Below, in pieces: positions 1-6,088 of a DNA stretch of 8,438 bases. Below the pieces are notes generated by a model. It did no database searches, was not told the origin of the DNA, and saw nothing but the letters and a program-made list of their open reading frames with translations. The stretch comes from Geobacter sp. UBA6802 (GTDB lineage Bacteria; Desulfobacterota; Desulfuromonadia; Geobacterales; Pseudopelobacteraceae): contig DKFG01000139.1 of NCBI GenBank assembly GCA_002452325.1, forward strand, positions 1 to 8,438, written 5' to 3'. Numbering within the stretch: position 1 is the first letter of the stretch; every line of letters starts with the position of its first letter. The position numbers and the translations under genes are program-made.

Positions 1-614
1 GGAACGAGCAGGGGGTTGACGGCTGTTACCGTTTCCTCAATCGGGTATGGAAACTGGTGCATGAGCAACTTGAAGCGATATCTGCTGCTCCGGTGCTTGA
101 TCCTGACGCGCTGACCGATGAAGAGCGGGCCCTGCGTCGCGCAGTCCACAAGACCCTCAAGAAGGTGACTGAGGATATTGACGAGCGGTTCCACTTTAAC
201 ACTGCCATTGCCGCAGTCATGGAGCTGATGAACAGCCTGCAGGGGGCGCGTCTTACAACGCCCCAGGCCGCTGCGGTGATGAAAGAGGCCTTGGAGCTGG
301 TGGTGACCATGCTGGCGCCGTTTGTACCGCACATTGCTGAAGAACTCTGGCAGAAGTTGGGGCATGCCGTGCCGCTTTCCGCAACTGACTGGCCTGCTTG
401 GGACGCCGAGGCTGTGGTGGATGAAGAACTGCTGGTGGTGGTGCAGGTCAACGGCAAACTGCGCTCCAAGCTCTCAGTAGCGGTTGGTGTTGACGAGGAA
501 ACCATCAAACAGCTGGCCCTGGCTGATGACAAGGTCAAGGTCTTTACTGACGGCAAGCAGCTCCGCAAGGTGATCTATGTGCCGGGTAAACTGGTGAACA
601 TCGTTGTCGGCTAG
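1..614 (+). CDS. leuS: Leucyl-tRNA synthetase, C-terminal part (5' truncated by window)
   Basis: The reading frame is open from base 3 and runs 203 codons to TAG at 612-614; the start and catalytic core lie upstream of the window. The first visible residues (GVDGCYRFLNRVWKLV) match the start of the class Ia anticodon-binding helical domain of LeuRS. The typical 'LAPFVPHIAEELW' helix follows in the middle. The last ~60 residues (VVQVNGKLRSKL … VIYVPGKLVNIVVG) are the bacterial LeuRS C-terminal domain that contacts the tRNA elbow. The enzyme charges tRNA-Leu with leucine in the cytoplasm. A GTG at 57 is only an internal codon, because the conserved homology continues upstream of it. The 3' end overlaps lptE by 11 bases, an arrangement also seen in other Gram-negative genomes (leuS-lptE-holA). 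Identification is firm; only the C-terminal portion can be judged here. Confidence 0.97.
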   Translation, partial: NEQGVDGCYRFLNRVWKLVHEQLEAISAAPVLDPDALTDEERALRRAVHKTLKKVTEDIDERFHFNTAIAAVMELMNSLQGARLTTPQAAAVMKEALELVVTMLAPFVPHIAEELWQKLGHAVPLSATDWPAWDAEAVVDEELLVVVQVNGKLRSKLSVAVGVDEETIKQLALADDKVKVFTDGKQLRKVIYVPGKLVNIVVG

Positions 615-1137
615 GTGGTGGGCAAATCTGGTCTGCGGCCTGCTGCTGGCAATGACGGTGGCAGGCTGCGGCTACCGTTTTACTGCAGACAGCGGCACCC
701 GGCTGCCGGCAGGGCAGACAGTCTGGGTGCCTTTCTTTAAAAACGCCACGGTGTACGCCAATGCGTCAGTTACCCTCAAACGTGCTGTTTTTGAGCAGTT
801 CACCCAGCAGCGCGGCATACTCCCTGCTTCTGACCCGGACATGGCTGATCTGATGGTAGAGGGTACCTTGACCGGGTATGGCGCCGGTGTGGTCAGCTAC
901 TCGGCAGCCGACACCGCCAAGGAATACCGCCTGACTCTCACGGCTGACATAACCGTGCGTAAACGAGGTGATGGACAGCAGTCCAGGCCGCTTTGGAAAG
1001 GCAGTGTATCAGCCTGGCAGGATTATCCGGTGGCTGCCACGGTAGAATTGCAACGCAGTAATGAAGATGCGGCTGTGCTGGCAGCCAGTCGCAAACTGGC
1101 TCAACAGCTGATCTGGAACCTGGAACAGGGATACTAA
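604..1137 (+). CDS. lptE: LPS-assembly lipoprotein LptE
   Basis: This 177-residue protein has a lipoprotein signal peptide: a hydrophobic stretch at residues 8-20, then the lipobox V19-A20-G21-C22 giving a lipidated Cys22, followed by the GYRF start common to LptE proteins. LptE plugs the LptD barrel and helps insert lipopolysaccharide into the outer leaflet. The 'VWVPFFKN' strand (40-47), the 'LMVEGTLTGY' region (83-92) and the C-terminal helix (about 153-176) fit the LptE fold and its usual length. The start is constrained: an in-frame TGA at 595-597 leaves TTG at 604 or CTG at 628. TTG keeps the arginine-bearing n-region and overlaps the leuS stop, which suggests translational coupling, with only a weak GGTGA-like ribosome site. 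The position directly after leuS is the classical one, but holA, usually next, is displaced by six genes. Sequence identity in this family is low, so the call rests on signal, length and context together. Confidence 0.88.
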   Translation: MSARWWANLVCGLLLAMTVAGCGYRFTADSGTRLPAGQTVWVPFFKNATVYANASVTLKRAVFEQFTQQRGILPASDPDMADLMVEGTLTGYGAGVVSYSAADTAKEYRLTLTADITVRKRGDGQQSRPLWKGSVSAWQDYPVAATVELQRSNEDAAVLAASRKLAQQLIWNLEQGY

Positions 1138-1170
1138 CAACTGTTTGTTGAACGATTCTTTGAGTTGTTT

Positions 1171-1176
1171 GGGAGG
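1171..1176 (+). promoter_or_regulatory. Ribosome binding site of the porin gene
   Basis: GGGAGG lies 5 bases before the ATG at 1182. An in-frame TGA at 1161-1163, with no start codon between it and 1182, makes this ATG the earliest possible start of the porin. Confidence 0.75.
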
Positions 1177-1181
1177 ATATA

Positions 1182-2591
1182 ATGCAGGTTTGGGTACTTG
1201 CCGTGGTGTTGCTGAGTATGGTTATTGTACCTCCTGTCTATGGGGGTGAACTTGAGGATCTGAAGTCGGAAGTACGTCGTATATTGCAACGTATCGAGCA
1301 GTTGGAGCAACGCCAGCGGCAACAAGAGACTGCCAAACCGGTGGCGGAAGCAGTAAAGTCGCCGGAAGTTGCTAAACCGAATGAGACACCAAAACCTGTT
1401 GAGACGGCAAAAGCAGAAGGAGTAGTTATCAAGGCAGGCTCCCTGCCTGGCTCCATCATGATACCGGGTACCGACACCTCAATTAAACTGTACGGCAATG
1501 TTCGGGTAGATGCCACCTATGACACCGCAGGCCGCAATAACGATATCCGCAATAACGATTGGGCCTCTGCGGTCTTTGCCCAGCCGTTTGACCGCAGCAG
1601 CGCCAATCTTGAGCGAAAAGGACAGTTCTACGGCACTGCCCGTGCCAGTCGTCTGGGACTGCTCAGCAGTACCCCCACCCTGCTGGGGGATTTTGAGATC
1701 AAGGTTGAGGCTGACTTTAATGCGCCAAACGATTACATGGGCGAACTTGGCTCCAACGGGGTCATGTTCCGTCTGCGCCACGCCTATGGACGTCTGGGTA
1801 ACCTGCTGGTGGGGCAAACCTGGTCCAACTTCATTGACCTGCGTTCATACCCGGAGACGGTTGATTTCAACCCCTCAGGCGATGTGACTCTGATCCGTCA
1901 GGCACAACTGCGCTACACCATTCCATTGGGGCCTACCACACTGTCTCTCGCAGTGGAAAACCCGGAAAGCCTTTCCAGTCTTCCGCCCTCGCAAACCCTT
2001 TCCAACAACGGTCGTAATGATTATAACCGCATACCGGATGTTACGGCCAACTGGAGCTGGCACGGTGAGCGTGCCCACCTCTCACTCCGGGCCGCAACCA
2101 TGGAATACCGTAACGATCACCACAGTAAACAAGGGTATGCCGTCGGGCTAGGCGGCAGCTATACGCTGGGGCCTGGTGTGCTGGTGGCAGGGGTACAAGG
2201 TGGTGAGGGGATCGGTCGATATATGTTCAATGCGGTTCTGCAGGGTGCAACCGAGACCGGTACCAGCCTGCAGCTTTGGAAAGCGGTGGGTTCGCACCTG
2301 GGCTATACCATGCCCTGGACTCCCACCTTGCGTTCCAACATTATTCTCAGCCGTACAGTCTTTGCCAACAACGCAACCGCTGATGCGTACCAGCGGGGCA
2401 TTTGGCTTGGTGCCGCTGATGAGTTTGTACCGAACAAGCGGGTGGATCAGGCCTTTGTCAACCTGTTCTGGAATGTCACGAAAAACATTGAAACCGGCAT
2501 CGAGTACGCCTGGGGCGAACGTCTCACCTTTGGCGGTGAGCGGGGAATCCAGCAGCGGATCAATGCCATGATTCAGTACAATTTGCCATAG
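1182..2591 (+). CDS. DcaP-like outer-membrane porin
   Basis: The 469-residue protein has an N-terminal hydrophobic signal (residues 2-20, probable cleavage near VYG/G at 21-22). A short coiled coil follows (about 23-50, LEDLKSEVRRILQRIEQLEQ), then a Pro/Lys/Ala/Glu-rich linker (50-80) and a beta-barrel domain from about residue 99 (SIKLYGNVRVDATYD). Barrel landmarks match DcaP-type trimeric porins: ARASRLGLLSSTPT (153-166), a 'FEIKVEADF' strand (171-179), RLRHAYGRLGNLLVGQTWSNF (197-217), and PETVDF … RQAQLRYT (224-246). These porins let small, often anionic, solutes cross the outer membrane; the substrate here is unknown. The end (…QYNLP) lacks the usual terminal aromatic residue, although a Tyr is three from the end. 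The signal n-region has no Lys or Arg, which is odd. It lies 44 bases after lptE and 52 before a periplasmic binding protein, suggesting a shared solute. The family call is confident from motifs. Confidence 0.85.
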   Translation: MQVWVLAVVLLSMVIVPPVYGGELEDLKSEVRRILQRIEQLEQRQRQQETAKPVAEAVKSPEVAKPNETPKPVETAKAEGVVIKAGSLPGSIMIPGTDTSIKLYGNVRVDATYDTAGRNNDIRNNDWASAVFAQPFDRSSANLERKGQFYGTARASRLGLLSSTPTLLGDFEIKVEADFNAPNDYMGELGSNGVMFRLRHAYGRLGNLLVGQTWSNFIDLRSYPETVDFNPSGDVTLIRQAQLRYTIPLGPTTLSLAVENPESLSSLPPSQTLSNNGRNDYNRIPDVTANWSWHGERAHLSLRAATMEYRNDHHSKQGYAVGLGGSYTLGPGVLVAGVQGGEGIGRYMFNAVLQGATETGTSLQLWKAVGSHLGYTMPWTPTLRSNIILSRTVFANNATADAYQRGIWLGAADEFVPNKRVDQAFVNLFWNVTKNIETGIEYAWGERLTFGGERGIQQRINAMIQYNLP

Positions 2592-2643
2592 CAAGCCGAT
2601 CAACATTGATGCACCCAGGCAGTGTCTTAAAGGAGAAAAACCC

Positions 2644-3633
2644 ATGAAATATAAGATGTTCAGCATTGCACAACGTATGGCTGCTGTTGGGCTGTGCCTG
2701 GTGCTGGGGGCCGGAATTGCTCACGCCAAAACGTTTCGCATTGGTGTGACGCAGATTGTTTCCCACGCGGCCTTGGATGCTGATCAACGAGGCTTTGAAG
2801 CAGCCCTGGCCAGTGCCGGGTTCAAGGAAGGGGTCTCCATTGTCTATGACCGTCAAAACGCACAGGGCGATCCGGCAAAGGCCGATGCCATAGCGATGAA
2901 GTTTGTCAAAGACAAGGTTGATCTGATTCATGGTATTGCTACCCCCACCACCCAGGCCGTGGTGAAACATACCAAAAAAATCCCGATCGTTTTTTCTTCC
3001 ATCACCGATCCGGTCAGCGCCGGTATTGTGCCTGCTAATAGTGCACCCGGTAAAAAAACCGGCACTAATATTACCGGTGTCAGCGATCTATGGCCGGTGG
3101 CGCTACAGATGGAGACCTATGCCAAGTTTGTCCCCAAGGCAAAAAAATGGGGGACGATCTATAACCCTGCTGAAACGAACTCGGTCATGCATATCAAGGC
3201 CATGCGTGAGGCCGCCGGAAAGATGGGGCTGGAACTGGTGGAGGTGACCATCTCCAGCAGCAAGGAGGTTGCCCAGGCTGCTGCCTCGCTGGTGGGCAAG
3301 GTGCAGGCAATCACCATTACCTCGGATAACACGGCAGTAACTGATCTGGAGTCAATCGTTGCGGTCTGCAACAAACATAAAATTGCGCTCTTTGCCGGAG
3401 ATGTGGACAGTGTGCCGCGGGGCGCGGTTGCAGCATACGGCCTGGATTATTACCTGGTGGGATACTCGGCAGGTAAAAAAGCAGCTTTGATCCTGAAAGG
3501 GGTGAAACCGGGTGATATCCCTTGGGGGCCGGTTGAGAAGTTCAGTCTGGTGATCAACGAAAAGGCGGCCCGGGCGCAGGGTGTTGTCATTGATCCAGCC
3601 ATGCTGAAAAAGGCGGACAAGGTACTGCGGTAA
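2644..3633 (+). CDS. Periplasmic substrate-binding protein, ABC_sub_bind (TrpX/COG2984) family
   Basis: The 329-residue protein has a classical Sec signal peptide (hydrophobic residues 12-27, cleavage after A26-H27-A28). The mature part is a two-lobed type I periplasmic binding protein of the ABC_sub_bind family. Diagnostic segments are FRIGVTQIVSHAALD (31-45), the GIATPTTQAV loop (97-106), PIVFSSITDPVSAGIV (114-129), NITGVSD (142-148), YNPAETNS (173-180), and AITITSDN (222-229). Members usually sit beside a permease and an ATPase and import amino acids or similar small molecules. Neither partner gene is in this window: the next gene, 24 bases on, encodes a membrane phosphatase of the Sia pathway. 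This may be an orphan binding protein serving a distant transporter, or a ligand-presenting protein for a sensor. The ATG is preceded by AAAGGAG at the usual distance. The ligand cannot be told from sequence. Confidence 0.9.
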   Translation: MKYKMFSIAQRMAAVGLCLVLGAGIAHAKTFRIGVTQIVSHAALDADQRGFEAALASAGFKEGVSIVYDRQNAQGDPAKADAIAMKFVKDKVDLIHGIATPTTQAVVKHTKKIPIVFSSITDPVSAGIVPANSAPGKKTGTNITGVSDLWPVALQMETYAKFVPKAKKWGTIYNPAETNSVMHIKAMREAAGKMGLELVEVTISSSKEVAQAAASLVGKVQAITITSDNTAVTDLESIVAVCNKHKIALFAGDVDSVPRGAVAAYGLDYYLVGYSAGKKAALILKGVKPGDIPWGPVEKFSLVINEKAARAQGVVIDPAMLKKADKVLR

Positions 3634-3643
3634 ACAGCTACAC

Positions 3644-3649
3644 AAGGAG
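3644..3649 (+). promoter_or_regulatory. Ribosome binding site that favours a TTG start for the SiaA-like gene
   Basis: AAGGAG ends 8 bases before TTG 3658 but 14 bases before the alternative ATG at 3664. The spacing favours the TTG; choosing the ATG would remove only two residues. Confidence 0.6.
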
Positions 3650-3657
3650 CAGGCAGA

Positions 3658-5148
3658 TTGCGCATGGGATTTCTGAATAGCGTCAAAGCACTGTACATGG
3701 CCGTAGCAATACTGCTGCTGACCATTGCGCTTGGCTTATATGTTGACCTGAAAAATGAGGAGATGCATAGCCGCCACCTGGAGGTAACCACCGGGCTGGA
3801 GCGGATGATCAGCCTCAATCAGAACCTGACCAATATGTTGTTGATAGCAGCCCTGGAACAGAACACCCTGCGTACTGCCAGTTATGCCACGCTGACCAAT
3901 GAACTGGAAACCTCCATCCAGACGGTGGTCTCCCTGACGGAAAATCAAAACCTTTCACAAGAGATCTCAGCCTTGAGCGAGGGGCGGCTGAAGCTGCACC
4001 GTATCGAAGAGCAGGCCCTGGAGCTGATGCGGAATGATGCCTGGGAACAAGCCCGACATCTGTTGTCGAGCGAAACCTATCTGCTTGCCCGAAAGACCTA
4101 TGAAATCGATAGTGAAACTGCTGTTGGAGCGGTAAGCGGTGAACTGGCTGCAACAGGGCAGCGTTTCCGCAGGATCAGAACCATCTCGCTCTCCATGCGT
4201 CTTGGCGCTCTGACGCTGCTGGTCTGGGTTGGTGTGATGTTTTCTCGTAAGACCCGTGCTGATCTGACAGAACAGATCCGTTTACGGGAGGAGCTCGCAG
4301 AGGCGAACGAGGTGCTGGAGGAACGGGTACAGCAGCGTACTGCAGATCTGACCAGCACTAACCAGCAGCTTGAGGCATCCCAGGCCAGGATCATGGAGAG
4401 CCTCTTGTATGCCCGTGTCATTCAGGCCTCCATTCTGCCCGATCCCCGGCTTCTTGATCAGTATTTTGCTGAATGGTGCGTGTTGTACCGTCCCTGTGAT
4501 ATTGTGGGTGGGGATCTGTACTGGGTTCGTGAAGCAGCAGACGGCGGTCTGCTGGTGGCGGTGCTGGATTGTACCGGACACGGGGTTCCGGGTGCCTTTA
4601 TGACCATGACAGTCAACTCTGTGTTAAACCACATTGTAGATACCCTGTGCAGCGATGATCCCGGACGGATGATACAGGAGCTGAACCGGTTGCTGCAGGA
4701 TACCTTGCGTCTGCGTCAAACCGGCGAAAGTCTGGTGGATGCCGGGCTTGATATTGGTCTGTGTCGGATTGATAAAGACCGTCACCACCTTACCTTTGCC
4801 GGTGCCGGTATCTCACTCTATCTTGGACAGAACGGACTGATCAGAGAAGTCAAGGGAGAGCGGAAGTGGGTTGGTTACAGTGGCAGTGATCAACGGTTTG
4901 TTTTCAAAAATAACCAGATTCCGATGGATTCCGCTACCTGCTGGTACATGACAACCGATGGTTATCTTGACGAAGGTGGCGGACAAAAAGGATACGGGTT
5001 TGGTTCGGCCCGCTTCCGCGAACTGTTGACACAGCTGCACGGCCTTGACCTGCAGCGTCAGCAGGAGAACCTTGCGCAAACCCTGGATACCTGGCGAGGT
5101 ACAAGAAAACAACGTGACGACATTACGGTGCTGGCCTTCCGTTTCTAA
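3658..5148 (+). CDS. siaA: SiaA-like membrane PP2C/SpoIIE-type protein phosphatase
   Basis: The 496-residue sensor-phosphatase has transmembrane helix 1 at about 11-28, a periplasmic, largely helical domain at about 29-176 (four-helix-bundle-like by appearance), transmembrane helix 2 at about 177-195, a cytoplasmic coiled coil at about 203-245, and a PP2C/SpoIIE catalytic domain to the end. Catalytic motifs are intact: RPCDIVGGDLYW (278-289, metal ligand D286), LDCTGHGVPGAF (303-314, D304), TTDGYLD (432-438, D434) and RDDITVL (486-492, D487/D488). In P. aeruginosa SiaA removes phosphate from SiaC, freeing it to activate the cyclase SiaD; the three genes after this one match SiaB, SiaC and SiaD. 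I see no clear HAMP domain between helix 2 and the coiled coil. The TTG start is chosen for spacing from AAGGAG; ATG 3664 is possible. The gene directly follows a periplasmic binding protein, a plausible source of its signal. The catalytic call is firm; SiaA naming rests on context. Confidence 0.87.
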   Translation: MRMGFLNSVKALYMAVAILLLTIALGLYVDLKNEEMHSRHLEVTTGLERMISLNQNLTNMLLIAALEQNTLRTASYATLTNELETSIQTVVSLTENQNLSQEISALSEGRLKLHRIEEQALELMRNDAWEQARHLLSSETYLLARKTYEIDSETAVGAVSGELAATGQRFRRIRTISLSMRLGALTLLVWVGVMFSRKTRADLTEQIRLREELAEANEVLEERVQQRTADLTSTNQQLEASQARIMESLLYARVIQASILPDPRLLDQYFAEWCVLYRPCDIVGGDLYWVREAADGGLLVAVLDCTGHGVPGAFMTMTVNSVLNHIVDTLCSDDPGRMIQELNRLLQDTLRLRQTGESLVDAGLDIGLCRIDKDRHHLTFAGAGISLYLGQNGLIREVKGERKWVGYSGSDQRFVFKNNQIPMDSATCWYMTTDGYLDEGGGQKGYGFGSARFRELLTQLHGLDLQRQQENLAQTLDTWRGTRKQRDDITVLAFRF

Positions 5149-5166
5149 TCAAAGAGAGGAGTTGCC

Positions 5167-5697
5167 ATGGATCTGTACAATCTGAGAAAACAGTTTGATG
5201 AGTCCGGCATGATGATGTGTTTTAACGGTCCCTTTTCCCATAGTATTATTGAGGAGATCGGAACCGCGTTGCGCAACTATCTGGCTGCAGAAAATATTGC
5301 CAAGGCTGCGGTGCTGGATGTTTTTGCCGTGTATGTTGAGCTGGCGCAAAATGTACGCAACTATATTGCGGTGCGGGAAATCAACCAGGGAGAGGCGGCT
5401 GCCTCCATCATCACCATTGCCCGCTGGAACGAAGGGTATGCTATTTCATCCGGCAACATGGTCCTGCAAGGGGATGCAGCTCCTTTATGTGCCCGGATCA
5501 AGGAAATTAGCAACATGACGCCTGAAGAACTTAAACGCAGCTATAAGGAACAGATGCGCAGGGAGATACCGCCGGGTGCCCTGGGTGCCGGCCTGGGGCT
5601 GCTTGAGATCGCCCGCCACTCTTCGGCGCCCATGAACTGTTCGGTGCGTAAGGTTGATGAAACCTATACTTTTTTCAGTCTTACTGCCTTTATATAG
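5167..5697 (+). CDS. siaB: SiaB-like protein kinase (DUF6272, HATPase-like)
   Basis: This 176-residue soluble protein has the layout of a small GHKL/HATPase-type kinase. An N-box-like helix is seen at 58-66 (ELAQNVRNY, with N62 and N65), a reduced G1-like loop at 89-97 (EGYAISSGN), and a glycine-rich G2-like stretch at 137-146 (GALGAGLGLL). A C-terminal beta strand (TYTFFSLTAF) follows. In the Sia pathway SiaB phosphorylates SiaC and so opposes SiaA. The G1 loop lacks the Asp of the canonical DxGxG motif; I believe this is a feature of the family rather than damage, but cannot confirm it here. An AGAGGAG ribosome site (5155-5161) stands 5 bases before ATG 5167, and the gene starts 18 bases after the phosphatase stop. 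It sits between SiaA-like and SiaC-like genes, which is the main support for the specific name; without context it could be called an anti-sigma-factor-like kinase. Confidence 0.84.
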   Translation: MDLYNLRKQFDESGMMMCFNGPFSHSIIEEIGTALRNYLAAENIAKAAVLDVFAVYVELAQNVRNYIAVREINQGEAAASIITIARWNEGYAISSGNMVLQGDAAPLCARIKEISNMTPEELKRSYKEQMRREIPPGALGAGLGLLEIARHSSAPMNCSVRKVDETYTFFSLTAFI

Positions 5698-5700
5698 CAG

Positions 5701-5705
5701 GGAGG
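5701..5705 (+). promoter_or_regulatory. Ribosome binding site that sets the SiaC-like start
   Basis: GGAGG stands 5 bases before ATG 5711. The frame is open back to an ATG at 5654 inside the preceding gene, but that extension has no such site and lies outside the family's usual N-terminus. Confidence 0.8.
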
Positions 5706-5710
5706 TCACC

Positions 5711-6088
5711 ATGGCAGAGCTTAAAATTACCCAAACAACCACAACACCGTTGATCAGTTTTGACGAAGCATCAGCAACCCTGCGGATCGCGGGTGAGTCC
5801 TATCCTGAGAACTCCTTTGCCTTTTATGCGCCGATCCTGGACTGGGTTAAACAACAATTGCAGAACAATAGTACCTTGATTGTTGAACTCACCATAACCT
5901 ACATGAATAGCAGCAGCACCAAATGTATGCTTGATCTGCTTGATATCATGGAGGATGCCCATGCACGCGGTGTCAAGGTGTCAATTGTCTGGAATTACGA
6001 CCCTGAAAATCCCCGGTCTTTTGAACTGGCTGAGGAGTTCTGTGAAGAAGTCAGCTTTCCCTTCCAGATCGTGGCGCTTCACCCATGA
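5711..6088 (+). CDS. siaC: SiaC-like phosphoprotein regulator (DUF1987)
   Basis: This 125-residue single-domain protein matches the DUF1987/SiaC family over its full length. Landmarks are TPLISFDEASATLRIAGES (12-30), YPENSFAFYAPILDWVKQQL (31-50), the strand and turn VELTITYMNSSSTK (58-71), and VSIVWNYDPENP (90-101). SiaC has an anti-sigma-antagonist-like fold; its phosphorylated form is inactive and its unphosphorylated form binds the stalk of the cyclase SiaD. The phospho-acceptor in P. aeruginosa is a Thr (T68), which I place in the 'NTSS' turn common to this family. Here the turn reads N66-S67-S68-S69-T70, so the likely acceptor is Ser67, or possibly Thr70. The start at 5711 is chosen over upstream in-frame codons because of GGAGG at 5701-5705 and the family's N-terminus. 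Its stop overlaps the start of the cyclase gene (ATGA), pointing to coupled synthesis of the two partners. Confidence 0.9.
   Translation: MAELKITQTTTTPLISFDEASATLRIAGESYPENSFAFYAPILDWVKQQLQNNSTLIVELTITYMNSSSTKCMLDLLDIMEDAHARGVKVSIVWNYDPENPRSFELAEEFCEEVSFPFQIVALHP

Noticed and set aside
1079..1094. TGGCAG…CGCAA resembling a sigma-54 promoter at the end of lptE
   Set aside because: The GG and GC elements are 9 bases apart, not the required 10, and the flanks match the consensus poorly.
1136..1149. AACAA…TTGTT inverted repeat just after lptE
   Set aside because: A 5-bp AT-rich stem with no U-tract is not a credible terminator.
1178..1183. TATAAT hexamer resembling a -10 box before the porin
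   Set aside because: It overlaps the porin start codon and has no -35 element at the right distance; the nearest TTGAAC (1148-1153) is 24 bases away.
2599..2610. ATCAA-CA-TTGAT inverted repeat between porin and binding protein
   Set aside because: A 5-bp AT-rich arm with a 2-base centre is too short to call an operator or hairpin without comparative data.
3049..3064. CCGGT-A-run-ACCGG hairpin within the binding-protein gene
   Set aside because: It has a short stem and no U-tract, and the A-run is explained by consecutive Lys codons.
5654..5710. Upstream extension of the SiaC-like gene to ATG 5654
   Set aside because: The added residues lie within siaB coding sequence, lack a ribosome site, and precede the family's normal N-terminus; GGAGG 5701-5705 points to 5711.
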